Shown here: positions 17,420 through 26,122 of the stretch, piece by piece
How positions within the stretch are numbered: position 1 is the stretch's first letter
How the letters are laid out: each line of letters begins with the position of its first letter
NCBI GenBank assembly: GCA_038146925.1
Contig: JAYQSP010000010.1
Span: forward strand, 101,895-165,894
Source of the DNA: UBA830 sp038146925
GTDB lineage: Bacteria > Pseudomonadota > Alphaproteobacteria > MPNO01 > UBA830
Direction: 5' to 3'
DNA length: 64,000 bases
Notes under the pieces: generated by a model
What the model was told of the DNA's origin: nothing
Seen by the model: the letters and a program-made list of their open reading frames with translations, nothing else
Database searches by the model: none
Position numbers and translations under genes: made by a program

Positions 17420-18574
17420 TCACAGCGTCCGCAAAAACGCCACCAGATCGGCGATCTCGCCATCCGTCAGGTTCAGGGGACGGAGCAGTTTTTCGCCGTC
17501 CTGGTGCAGGCGCTCTTCGGGGATGTCCGAATAGTGGCGCACCACGTCCTCCAGCGTCGCCTTCGATCCGTCGTGCATATAGGGCGCGGTCTGCGTCACG
17601 TTGCGCAAACTCGGCACGCGGAACTCGCCCCAGTTTCGCTGGGTCAGCCGCACGTGGCGGGTGAAGCCGGCGGTGGTGCGCCCGGCATCGTCGTTGAACG
17701 GGCCCAGCAGGTTGTAGCGGCTTCTCCGCAGCACCAGGATGCCGCCGTAGCGGCCCTTGTCGACGCGGCCTTGCTCCGGGAAATGCGGCAGGCCGATATC
17801 GTGGAACTCGCCGTTGGTGAAGTTGGCGCCGAAATGACACAGATCGCAGCGCCCGCGACCGACGAAAAGCTTAGCACCGCGCTGCGCCGCCGCCGGGTAG
17901 GACGCGATTTCGGCGGCATCGTCCGCCGCCAGCGCGTCCCGGAACCGGTCGAACGCCGATCTGCCGGATGTCAGTGTTTCCTGATAGGCGGCCAGCGCCT
18001 TGGCGATATTGACCATCGCGGTCTCGGCATCGTGGTCCGTTACGTCCGCGCCGAAGATATCGCGGTACGGGTTTGCCAGCGCAGGGGTTTCCGCGATACG
18101 CGGCTGGAGTTCTTCGGGCGTCATGCCCAGTTCGCGCGGATCGAGGATCGGCGCGATCGACTGCGCCCACAGATTGTCCGACTTGCCGTCCCAGCCGTAC
18201 CAGGTATTCAGGCGCAAATTGAACAGCGGCATGGTGTTGCGGTCGACGCGGACACGGCCCACCCCAAGCGGCTTGCCGTCGCCGTGGCCCAATTCCGGCA
18301 CGTGGCAGGTCGCGCAGCTCCGCCCCCGGTCGATGGCGAGGTCCGGACTTTCGAACAGCGCCTTGCCGTAGGCGATGGCCGCCGCATCGCCGGATACGCG
18401 GTTGCTGGGGTCCGGCCCGGTTTTCACCGGCCACGGACCGTGCGACAGGATCAGCGCTTTTTCGTCGTCGGTGAAGGAGACGGGTGCGTCTGCGGCAGCG
18501 GCGGCGCTGGTCAGAAAGAAGCCGGCGGCAAGAAGCGGCCAAAGGAGGCGTCGCAAGGGACGGGGAACACTCAC
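17420..18574 (-). CDS. Di-haem cytochrome c peroxidase/MauG-family protein
   Basis: An exported 384-residue protein. GTG 18574 is chosen because it overlaps the preceding stop (GTGA) and starts an Arg-rich signal peptide with a hydrophobic core and an AAAAADA cleavage area near residue 28. Two haem motifs are visible: CATCH (Cys 87/90, His 91) and CDLCH (Cys 243/246, His 247). RNTMPLFNL and RVPSLRNVTQTAPYMHDGS are typical of the CcpA/MauG family. It would reduce peroxide or oxidise a protein partner in the periplasm. The upstream YtkA-like protein and amidohydrolase are probably in the same operon. Confidence 0.9.
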   Translation of the reverse strand: MSVPRPLRRLLWPLLAAGFFLTSAAAAADAPVSFTDDEKALILSHGPWPVKTGPDPSNRVSGDAAAIAYGKALFESPDLAIDRGRSCATCHVPELGHGDGKPLGVGRVRVDRNTMPLFNLRLNTWYGWDGKSDNLWAQSIAPILDPRELGMTPEELQPRIAETPALANPYRDIFGADVTDHDAETAMVNIAKALAAYQETLTSGRSAFDRFRDALAADDAAEIASYPAAAQRGAKLFVGRGRCDLCHFGANFTNGEFHDIGLPHFPEQGRVDKGRYGGILVLRRSRYNLLGPFNDDAGRTTAGFTRHVRLTQRNWGEFRVPSLRNVTQTAPYMHDGSKATLEDVVRHYSDIPEERLHQDGEKLLRPLNLTDGEIADLVAFLRTL

Positions 18575-18993
18575 CGCCCGATCTTGACCTTTTCGGTCAG
18601 ACGCCGGCGCTTGTCTCCCTCGTAGACGTCGAAGGTGATCTGCCAGGCGCCCGGCATGTGGAAAACCATCCCGTCGAATTTCGAATGGCCGGGGCCGAGT
18701 TTTTTCTCGCTCGGCGTGTAGTTCATGCCGTGACCGTGCATCGGCATGCCGGCATCGACGCGGATGCGCGTTGGCGCGGTCGCGGCGGCGCCATCGACGC
18801 AGGCGACGACCTCGATGCTGAAGGGCTTGCCGACGGCGATTTTGGCAGGGTCGGTCTTGTAGGCGACCGCGGTGCCGTCGGCGCTCAACCGGTTTTCCAT
18901 CGCGGCGAGCATGTCTTTCGGACAATGTTCCGCGAGCGCCGGGGCGGTTCCGGCGAGAACAAATGCAGCGGCGGCGAGGGGCAGTTTACGCAT
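18571..18993 (-). CDS. Exported YtkA/FixH-like domain protein
   Basis: A 140-residue periplasmic protein with a clear signal peptide (MRKLPLAAAAFVLAGTAPALA). The rest is one beta-sandwich domain with GKPFSIEVVAC, a Met/His-rich AGMPMHGHGMNYTP and GAWQITFDVYEGDKRRRLTEKV, as in YtkA-like proteins. The Met/His cluster could bind copper. Its end overlaps the cytochrome start by four bases, which suggests that the two exported proteins work together. Confidence 0.82.
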   Translation of the reverse strand: MRKLPLAAAAFVLAGTAPALAEHCPKDMLAAMENRLSADGTAVAYKTDPAKIAVGKPFSIEVVACVDGAAATAPTRIRVDAGMPMHGHGMNYTPSEKKLGPGHSKFDGMVFHMPGAWQITFDVYEGDKRRRLTEKVKIGR

Positions 18994-18995
18994 GA

Positions 18996-19833
18996 CTATT
19001 CCTTTATTTGCAGGGCCCAGTCGGACAACTCGGCGGCGTTCCTCCAGGCGATCCGCTCGGCCAGCGGGCGCGGCAGGGATGCCAGCCATTCGCGGTTCCA
19101 CGCCGCGTGGTCTTCGACGAAGTACCAGCGTTCCGGGGTGTAGGTATCGGTCCCGACCATGAAGCGGTCGGGAAATTCGGCGAACAGTTTCGCCCATTCG
19201 GCATCGACCTTGCCCCCGGCGGCATGGCTGCTGCGGAAGGCGAGATCGGCCCACAGGCGCCTGTGCTTCTTCAGCATCGGGCAGAGGGCGTCGGGCTCGG
19301 CGAAGCCGGAATGCGCCCACAGCACGGTTGCGCCGGGATACTGGCGGAAAATGCGATCCACGGCATTCGCGTCCGAATGGGCGTGCAGGAACACATTGTA
19401 CTTCCGGGAAAGCTCCACGACCTTGCGGAACACCTCGCCGTCGGCATCCTCGCCGAAAATGTGAAACTCGCCGATCCCTGCATAGCCGCCCTTCTTCAGG
19501 CGGCTTTCCAGCAGCTCGATCACGGTGGGGTCCCTGAACCAGGTCCCGAGCTCGCCCCGCTTGCGATAGGGCGCAGCACGGGGACGATCAGGTCGGGCGC
19601 CGCGGCGCGGAGCTTCTGCGTGCCGTCGTCGCTGGAACTGGACACGAACACCTTTTTGAGGCCCGCGCGGCGCAGCACGGCGGCGGCTTCCTGTGGCGGC
19701 AGGCCGTCCCAGGCGTCGTGGCTGTAATGCACGTGGGCGTCGATCAGCGGCAGGATATCGGCGGATTTCACCGGCATTGCGGCGGCGGCGGAAACGCCGA
19801 TGGCCGCGAAAAAGTCAGGGTGCGTGATGTCAT
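18996..19833 (-). pseudogene. Exported amidohydrolase with two homopolymer frameshifts
   Basis: A TIM-barrel metal hydrolase of the amidohydrolase-2 family, split by indels. The C-terminal part (18996-19523) has GIGEFHIFGEDADG, LHAHSDANAVDRIF and MVGTDTYTPERW. The N-terminal part (to 19777) has LPLIDAHVHYSHDAW with the HxH metal motif. Adding one C at GGG 19569-19571 joins them through RPYRKRGELGTWFRDPTVIE. A second single-base shift at A5 19809-19813 would join an upstream ATG at 19833, which has AAGGA before it and gives a signal peptide (MTSRTL then FFAAIGVSAAAA). The YtkA-like and cytochrome genes follow. Either a decaying gene or sequence errors. Confidence 0.7.
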
Positions 19834-19916
19834 GCTGCCTGTTCCTTTGCTGCCGTCAAATTATGACGAGTCTGCGGAACGGTCCAGTGACGAAGCACAC
19901 AGATTGTGGTGGCTGC

Positions 19917-19979
19917 TTCCTTCGAGACGCGATCTCCGCTTCATCCGCTTCGCGGCTCCAGCCTCGAGGGGGAGGGGAC
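19917..19979. repeat. Partial copy of the dispersed intergenic repeats
   Basis: TCCTTCGAGACGCG followed by CTTCATCCGCTTCGCGGCTCCAG and a G-rich arm. It combines pieces of both repeat families seen elsewhere (31585-31638/36375-36430 and 14848-14959/42920-43018), between the amidohydrolase and acyl-CoA dehydrogenase genes. Confidence 0.6.
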
Positions 19980-19999
19980 TAAAGTAGTGACGCAGGTCC

Positions 20000-21160
20000 T
20001 CACCCCGGCAGACCGAGTACCCGCTTGGACAGGATGTTGCGCTGGATCTCGCTCGACCCGCCATAGATCGTCGCCCGGCGCACCTGCAGGAACAGCGGCG
20101 CGATCTCGATCGGGCCGTCTTCGGTGTCTATGCGGTCGATCAGCGCCGCGTCCGTGCCGGCGGCCTCCAGCAGCAGATCGCAGATGCGCTGAAGCAGTTC
20201 GGTGCCGTTGATCTTCATGATCGACGCATCGAGGCCGAGCGAGCGCTCGGCATTGGCGATCTCCGCCGCGTGGGCGAACATGGCGGCGAAACCGATGGTG
20301 TCGATGTCGAGCTCGGCAAGGCGTTCGCGGAAATACGGATCGTCCGCCGCGCCGGTCGCCTTCGCGACCTTTTTGACCCGTTCGATCGCCTCGAACAGCA
20401 ACTGGGGGTTGGCGGTGCCGAGCCGTTCGTGGGCCAGCAGCGCGTTGGCGACCCGCCACCCGTCATGCAGATCGCCGACCAGATTTTCCATCGGCACGCG
20501 CACGTCGTCGAAGAACACCTCGGCGAATTCCTCGTCTCCGGCGATGGTTTTGATCGGGCGGATGTCGATGCCGGGGGTTTTCAGGTCGATCAGCACGAAG
20601 CTGATGCCCGCCTGCTTGCGCGGTGCGTCCGGGTCCGAGCGCACAAGGGCGAATATCCAGTCCGAATGATGCGCCCAGGTGGTCCAGATCTTGGAGCCGT
20701 TGATCACGAAGTCGTCGCCGTCGATGTCGGCGCGCGTACGCAGGCTGGCGAGATCCGATCCCGCGCCCGGCTCGGAATAGCCCTGACACCAGGTTTCGTC
20801 CCCGGTCAGGATCGGCGGCAGGTGACGGTTCTTCTGTGCGTCCGTGCCGAAGGCCATCAGGATCGGGCCGACATGGTTGATCCCCTGGGCCGAGATTTCC
20901 GGCGCCCCGGCGCGGGCCAGCTCTTCCTTCAGGATGATCTGCTGGTTCAGCGTCGCTTCCATGCCGCCATAGGTCTTGGGCCAGGCGGGCGCGATCCAGC
21001 CCCTGGCGTGGAGCTGGCGGTGCCACCACATGGCGCGGTCGAAGGGAGGGCGCGTCGACCAGCCGCGCAGATCGTCGGGCAGGGTGTCGGCGATCCAGCC
21101 CCGCACTTCGGCGCGGAAGGCCTTTTCGTCATCGCTGTCTGTTCTGAAGCTGATGGACAT
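20000..21160 (-). CDS. Acyl-CoA dehydrogenase family protein
   Basis: A 386-residue FAD-dependent acyl-CoA dehydrogenase. WCQGYSEPGAGSDLASLRT and INGSKIWTTWAHHSDWIF are the flavin- and substrate-binding regions, and IYGGSSEIQRNILSKRVLGLPG is the C-terminal family signature. It is one of the FadE-like subgroup common in alphaproteobacteria and actinobacteria. It diverges from the hydroxycinnamoyl-CoA hydratase-lyase gene across about 58 bp, which suggests shared regulation and an acyl- or arylpropionyl-CoA substrate. No adjacent heterodimer partner is present. Confidence 0.92.
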   Translation of the reverse strand: MSISFRTDSDDEKAFRAEVRGWIADTLPDDLRGWSTRPPFDRAMWWHRQLHARGWIAPAWPKTYGGMEATLNQQIILKEELARAGAPEISAQGINHVGPILMAFGTDAQKNRHLPPILTGDETWCQGYSEPGAGSDLASLRTRADIDGDDFVINGSKIWTTWAHHSDWIFALVRSDPDAPRKQAGISFVLIDLKTPGIDIRPIKTIAGDEEFAEVFFDDVRVPMENLVGDLHDGWRVANALLAHERLGTANPQLLFEAIERVKKVAKATGAADDPYFRERLAELDIDTIGFAAMFAHAAEIANAERSLGLDASIMKINGTELLQRICDLLLEAAGTDAALIDRIDTEDGPIEIAPLFLQVRRATIYGGSSEIQRNILSKRVLGLPG

Positions 21161-21218
21161 GGTGTAAACTTATCTCAACGGGCGCGGATGCGCCAAGCAA
21201 CGGACAAAGGAATTTTTC

Positions 21219-22052
21219 ATGGCATTACGAGACGACTACACCTGCGTCGCCGTCGAGATCGACGACGAAGGCATCGCCTGGGTCACCTTCAACCGGCCCG
21301 AAAAACGCAACGCCATGAACCCGACCCTCCACTACGAGATGGAGGAAATCATGATGCATCTGGAAACCGATCCCGCGGCCAAGGTGATCGTGCTGACCGG
21401 CGCCGGCAATGCGTGGAGCGCGGGCATGGATCTGAAGGAATATTTCCGCGAAACCGACAACGACCCGGATGCGCAGTACCGGTCGTTCATCGCCCACCGC
21501 CATTGGGGCTGGGACAACCTCGCCGCGTCGCGCAAACCCACCATCGCCATGGTCAACGGCTACTGCTTCGGCGGCGCGTTCATGTCGCTCTGCAACTGCG
21601 ACATCGTGATCACGGCGGAAGACGCGACCTACGGGCTGTCGGAAATCAACTGGGGCATCATCCCGGCGGGGCTTGTCTCCAAGGTGTTCGTCGATCACGC
21701 CTCGATGCGCGACGCGCTGTTCTATGCCATGACCGGGCGCACGTTCGACGGCAAAAAGGCGGTCGAGATGAAGCTCGCCAACCTCGCCGTGCCCGCCGAC
21801 AGGCTGCGCGACGAAACGGTCGCCCTGGCCCGCGAACTGATGGAAAAGAACCCGGTGGCGCTGGCCTTCACCAAGCAGGCGATGCGCAACGTGAAGACCA
21901 TGGATGCGCCGCAGGCCTACGAATATCTGATGACCAAGATCCAGGCGCTGATGTTCGCCGACCCCGAAAAGACCCGCAACCGCGGGATCGAGGAATTCAT
22001 CGACAAGAAGACGTACCGACCCGGTCTGGAGGCTGTGAAACGGCCGGAATAA
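21219..22052 (+). CDS. p-Hydroxycinnamoyl-CoA hydratase/lyase (feruloyl/coumaroyl-CoA)
   Basis: Crotonase-fold enzyme that hydrates feruloyl- or coumaroyl-CoA and cleaves it to vanillin or 4-hydroxybenzaldehyde plus acetyl-CoA. The 277-residue length matches HCHL. It has the oxyanion-hole AWSAGMDLKEYFRE segment, NGYCFGGAFMSLCNCD and YGLSEINWGIIPAGLV; Ser123 and Glu142 fall where HCHL has Ser123 and Glu143, with Tyr234/236 near the HCHL Tyr239. The pathway would feed PobA and LigAB at 40.4-42.9 kb, but the CoA ligase and the aldehyde dehydrogenase are not adjacent. Confidence 0.9.
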   Translation: MALRDDYTCVAVEIDDEGIAWVTFNRPEKRNAMNPTLHYEMEEIMMHLETDPAAKVIVLTGAGNAWSAGMDLKEYFRETDNDPDAQYRSFIAHRHWGWDNLAASRKPTIAMVNGYCFGGAFMSLCNCDIVITAEDATYGLSEINWGIIPAGLVSKVFVDHASMRDALFYAMTGRTFDGKKAVEMKLANLAVPADRLRDETVALARELMEKNPVALAFTKQAMRNVKTMDAPQAYEYLMTKIQALMFADPEKTRNRGIEEFIDKKTYRPGLEAVKRPE

Positions 22053-22070
22053 AGCGGGGCCGCGCCACGC

Positions 22071-24713
22071 TTACGTCTGCCGCAGCATCTTTCCCGTCGG
22101 CTGCGCCAGCGCCCACCGGGTAAGGGCGAGGCCCGCGGCCACCGGCAGGATCACCGCCGCGCCGAGCCACGGCAGCACGGTTCCGAAAACGGGGACATAC
22201 CCGATCAGGTCTGCGACGGCCGCCCATGCGGCGAGGTTGCCGAGGACGATCGCCGCCAGGGCCGCCACCAGCCCGATGATCGCGAATTCGATGGCGGTCG
22301 CCGCCAAAGTCTGACGTCGCGTGGCGCCGACGGTTTTCAGCAGAATCGCTTCGCGAAGGCGTCGGCGCCGGCTGGCGGCAACCGCCCCCGCCAGGACGAG
22401 AAACGCGGCAATGCCTGTAGCGGCTGCCAGACCGCCGAGTGCGCGCCCAAGCCTGTCGGCCGATTTGGCAAGAAAGGCCGTGATCTCCGCGACCACGACC
22501 ACCGGCGCCTCCGGGAAGGCCCGTGATATCTCCCCGCGCGGATCGCGGGCGGCATCGGGACCGGCGGATGGTGCGGTCCACATGGCAGCGATCTGCCGGT
22601 GCGGCGGCGGGGTCGCGAAAGGCGACAGCAGGATGGGAAAATCGAGGTCGAGCGCCGCCCGATCGACGCGCCGCAGGTTGGCGATCCGGGCCTGTAGCGG
22701 CGCGCCCAGAATGCTGAGCGTCAGAGTGTCGCCGATGCCGACGCCCAGCCGGCCTGCCGCCCACGTATCGAGCGACGCCAGCGGCGGGCCGTCGTAATCC
22801 GCCGGCCACCATTCCCCGGCGGAGATCCCGTCCGCAGGCGCCGCCGCCTGCCAGGAAACGCCGCGGTCGCCGCGCACGACATAGGCGACGTCGGCGGGAA
22901 CAGGCAGTTCCGCCACTTTGCGGCCGTTCAGGGCGGTGATCCGGGCATGCAGAAAAGGTACGCGCGTCCACCGCGAAACCTGCGGCAGCGACGAGAGGAC
23001 CGCATCGAACCGCTGCCCCGCCGCCGGATCGATGTTCAGGATCACGAATTCCGGTGCCGACGCAGGCAGCGTCATGGACAGATGGCGGTCCGCGTTCTGG
23101 CGCAGGCCCTCGACCGCGACGATCAGGGTCAGGCAGAGGCCGGCGGCCAGGATCAGCGGCGCCGTGGGGGCGCCCGGCCGGTGCAGGTTGGCCAGCGCGA
23201 GGCGGAGAAGCGGCCGGCCCCGAACCGCTGACCGGCGCACCGCTGTCCGTGCCGCGATCGCCGTCAGGCGACCCAGCAGCAGAAAAGCCGCGACCGCAAG
23301 CGCGGCGGCCGCGATGAACAGCACCGCCACGATCGGCAGGGGCGTGGCGGCGACGAACAGTGCCGCCAGCGCCAACGAAACTGCGGCAAGGGCGACCAGC
23401 CGACGCGGGCGTGGACGTCCCCGGCCTGGCGTCAGGTCGCTGCGAAACAGTATCTGCGGCCCCTGGATTTCGGCGCGGGCCAGCGGCGGCAGCGAGAACA
23501 GCAGCGCCGCCAGAAAACCGAAACCGCCCGCCACCAGCAGCGGGGCGGCACGGAGGGTTTGATCGACCGGCAGCCAATCCCCCAGATGAGGCAGGGCGGC
23601 GGCGTACAGGACGCTCCCCAGTATGAGGCCGGCTCCGGCGCCGATCCCCGCGGCGCCGGCGACCTGGACGAGATAGATGCGCAGAACCATTGGCGGCGGC
23701 GCGCCGAGACTCTTCAGGATGGCGATGTTGTGCCGTTTTCGGTCAAGCCAGGCGGAGACGCCGCTGGAGACGCCGACGCAGCCGATCAGCAGGATGCCGG
23801 CGGCGACGAAAGTCAGCAGCGAGGAGATCAGCGCCAGGGTCCGTTCCGCCCCCGGCACGCCGTTTTCCGCATTCACGATCCGGTATCCGGTGTCCGGCGC
23901 AGTGCGCTCGAACGCGGCGATCCAGTCGTCGGCGTCGACGCCGTCGCGCAGACGCAGTCGGCTGTACCAATATACCTGCGCGCCTGGGGCGACGAGATTG
24001 CTGCCGTCGAGAGACGGCCGGGCGACGATCATGCGCGGTCCCAGCGCGAAGGCCCGCAACGCGCGATCCGGCTCGTCCGCGATCAACGCCCGCAATTCGA
24101 ACCGCCGGTCGCCGACAGAGACAATGTCGCCGATCGCCGCGTCCAGCGCCGTCAGCAGCGATTTCGCCACCGCCGCGCCCCAGATGCCGTTTCGCGGGGC
24201 CAGGGCATCGCCGGTCGCCAGCGGCGGGGTCAGCCGCAGCGCACCATAAAGCGGGTAGCTGTCGCCGATCGCTTTCAGTTCCACCAGCGCCGAACGACCG
24301 GCCCGGGTCGCCGGTGCCCGCAGTTCGGCCACAAGGTCGAGCGCGCCCGCTTTGCGGAACGCCTGCAGGTGCGCTTGCGGGGGCGGACGATGGTAAAGCC
24401 GGAGCGAGACATCGCCGCCGATGCTGTCCTGGGCGCTGTCGCGCATCCCGTCCAGAACCGCCGCCGACATCAGGCCTATCGCCGCAATCGCCGCGGTGCC
24501 GATCGCAATGCCAACGATAAGAAAGACGAACCCGCCGGCCGCGCCGCGCAGTTCCCGTCGGGCGATTCGCAGGGCTAGCAAAACGTACCCCGTCGTGAAT
24601 CGTCGTCCGGCGCGCGACCGGCTTCGGCCTGTTCGGCGCCCGCCCGGCTCCGTGCCGTCATTGTATCTCTCCCGACATCCGGTCATCGCGAATCCCTTGG
24701 CAAGATACCGCAT
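22071..24713 (-). CDS. FtsX-type ABC transporter permease (YbbP-like), no adjacent ATPase
   Basis: An integral membrane protein of up to 880 residues with an N-terminal helix (FVFLIVGIAIGTAAIAAIGLMSA), a large periplasmic MacB-like domain, three helices near residues 285-405, a middle hydrophobic pair, a second periplasmic domain and three C-terminal helices. The arrangement fits the double-FtsX permeases such as YbbP, thought to extract lipids or lipid-linked cargo. The start is uncertain: ATG 24713 and 24686 give an Arg-rich leader, and the true start may lie closer to the TGYVLLALRIARRELRG region. The usual YbbA-type ATPase gene is missing on both sides. Confidence 0.85.
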   Translation of the reverse strand: MRYLAKGFAMTGCRERYNDGTEPGGRRTGRSRSRAGRRFTTGYVLLALRIARRELRGAAGGFVFLIVGIAIGTAAIAAIGLMSAAVLDGMRDSAQDSIGGDVSLRLYHRPPPQAHLQAFRKAGALDLVAELRAPATRAGRSALVELKAIGDSYPLYGALRLTPPLATGDALAPRNGIWGAAVAKSLLTALDAAIGDIVSVGDRRFELRALIADEPDRALRAFALGPRMIVARPSLDGSNLVAPGAQVYWYSRLRLRDGVDADDWIAAFERTAPDTGYRIVNAENGVPGAERTLALISSLLTFVAAGILLIGCVGVSSGVSAWLDRKRHNIAILKSLGAPPPMVLRIYLVQVAGAAGIGAGAGLILGSVLYAAALPHLGDWLPVDQTLRAAPLLVAGGFGFLAALLFSLPPLARAEIQGPQILFRSDLTPGRGRPRPRRLVALAAVSLALAALFVAATPLPIVAVLFIAAAALAVAAFLLLGRLTAIAARTAVRRSAVRGRPLLRLALANLHRPGAPTAPLILAAGLCLTLIVAVEGLRQNADRHLSMTLPASAPEFVILNIDPAAGQRFDAVLSSLPQVSRWTRVPFLHARITALNGRKVAELPVPADVAYVVRGDRGVSWQAAAPADGISAGEWWPADYDGPPLASLDTWAAGRLGVGIGDTLTLSILGAPLQARIANLRRVDRAALDLDFPILLSPFATPPPHRQIAAMWTAPSAGPDAARDPRGEISRAFPEAPVVVVAEITAFLAKSADRLGRALGGLAAATGIAAFLVLAGAVAASRRRRLREAILLKTVGATRRQTLAATAIEFAIIGLVAALAAIVLGNLAAWAAVADLIGYVPVFGTVLPWLGAAVILPVAAGLALTRWALAQPTGKMLRQT

Positions 24714-24850
24714 GCTTCCGGATTACTGAAACGGCCGGGAAGCGCGACGGGGGCCTCGACCGGGTGTCGGGTCGATAAGGGCTTTCGACGCGGGGAGCCG
24801 CGCGCTAAAACGTCCGGACGCAACAAATGATCCGAGAGTGCGAAACGCTT

Positions 24851-26032
24851 ATGGCATTAAAAGTACTGATCGCCGGGGCCGGCATGGGCGGGCTGGCCGC
24901 CGCGTCCAGCCTGATGAAGGCCGGACACGACGTCGAGGTTTACGAACAGGCGCCCGAGCTGGGCGAGGTCGGCGCCGGCATCCAGATGAGCGCCAACGCC
25001 ATGCATGTGCTCATCGATCTCGGCCTGCGCGGGGAGATCGACCGGGTCGCGGTCAATCCCGGCGCCTATGTCTTCCGGGCCTTCGACACGGGCGAGGAAA
25101 TCAGCCGGTTCAACCTCGCCGCCGATCACGAGAAGCTGCACGGCGCGCCCTACTGCCAGATGCACCGGGCGGATTTTCACGACATCCTCGCCCGCAGGGC
25201 GCAGTCGGTGAAGTCCGACGTGGTGCGGCTGAACCACGCCGTCACCGGGTTCGAGGAAGATTCCGACGGCGTGACGCTGAAATTCGCGAACGGCGAGTCA
25301 GCCCGCGGCGACCTGCTGATCGGCGCCGACGGGGTGAAATCGGCGGTACGCCGCCAGATCGCCGGCGACGCGCCGGCCACCTATACCGGCGACTGCGCCT
25401 GGCGTATCACACTGCCGGTCGAAGATCTGCCGGCCGATTTCCTGCCGCAGGTGATGTCGGTCTTCATGGGCCCCGGCGCGCATGTGGTGTGCTACTTTCT
25501 GCGGGCGGGACGGCTGCTCAACTTCGTCGGGCTGGTCGAAACCGACGACGTGTCTGAGGAAAGCTGGACCGCCAAATTCTCCTGGGAAAACCTGAAGGCG
25601 GATTTCGAGGGCTGGAACGACAAGATTCAGACGATCATCGACACGGTCGATCATGACAAGTGCTATCGCTGGTCGCTGCATTACCGCCCGCCGATCGACA
25701 ACTGGAGCACCGGCCGCACCACCATGCTAGGCGATTCCGTGCATGCCACGCTCCCGTATCTGGCGCAGGGGGCTTGCATGGCGATCGAGGACGGCGCGGT
25801 GCTGACCCGCGCGCTGGATCTTTGCGACAATATTCCGGACGCGCTGCAACTCTATCAGCGCAACCGGATGGAGCGTACGGCACGGATCGTGAAGCAGTCC
25901 GACGCCAACCGCACCCTGTTCCACATGCCCAGCATGGAAGCTATCCGCGCCCATTTCGCGAAGGTCGATGAAGGCGCCGACCGCAACGGCTGGCTGTATT
26001 CCTACAATCCATTATCGGTGGAGCTATCCTGA
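24851..26032 (+). CDS. FAD-dependent monooxygenase (salicylate/6-hydroxynicotinate hydroxylase-like)
   Basis: A 393-residue class A flavoprotein hydroxylase. The N-terminal GAGMGGLAAASSLMKAGHDVEVYEQ binds FAD ADP, GADGVKSAVRR is the DG motif, and LGDSVHATLPYLAQGACMAIEDG is the GD motif. The pattern after the GD motif closely resembles NicC and salicylate hydroxylases. ATG 24851 is preferred; ATG 24827 would add eight residues. It probably hydroxylates an aromatic or N-heteroaromatic acid. It converges with the alpha/beta hydrolase at 26123 and borders the catabolic cluster to its right. Confidence 0.88.
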   Translation: MALKVLIAGAGMGGLAAASSLMKAGHDVEVYEQAPELGEVGAGIQMSANAMHVLIDLGLRGEIDRVAVNPGAYVFRAFDTGEEISRFNLAADHEKLHGAPYCQMHRADFHDILARRAQSVKSDVVRLNHAVTGFEEDSDGVTLKFANGESARGDLLIGADGVKSAVRRQIAGDAPATYTGDCAWRITLPVEDLPADFLPQVMSVFMGPGAHVVCYFLRAGRLLNFVGLVETDDVSEESWTAKFSWENLKADFEGWNDKIQTIIDTVDHDKCYRWSLHYRPPIDNWSTGRTTMLGDSVHATLPYLAQGACMAIEDGAVLTRALDLCDNIPDALQLYQRNRMERTARIVKQSDANRTLFHMPSMEAIRAHFAKVDEGADRNGWLYSYNPLSVELS

Positions 26033-26122
26033 CGTCAGCAGGATCGCCGCGGCGATTCGGTATGCCTGTTCTCACGTTTGGGTCAGACCCGAGGGCGGCA
26101 GGTTCTTCTCTGTTTGTTTTGT

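Noticed and set aside
20270..22123. A 617-residue plus-strand open frame across the acyl-CoA dehydrogenase
   Set aside because: Antisense to the dehydrogenase and out of frame with the hydratase-lyase; no motif supports it.
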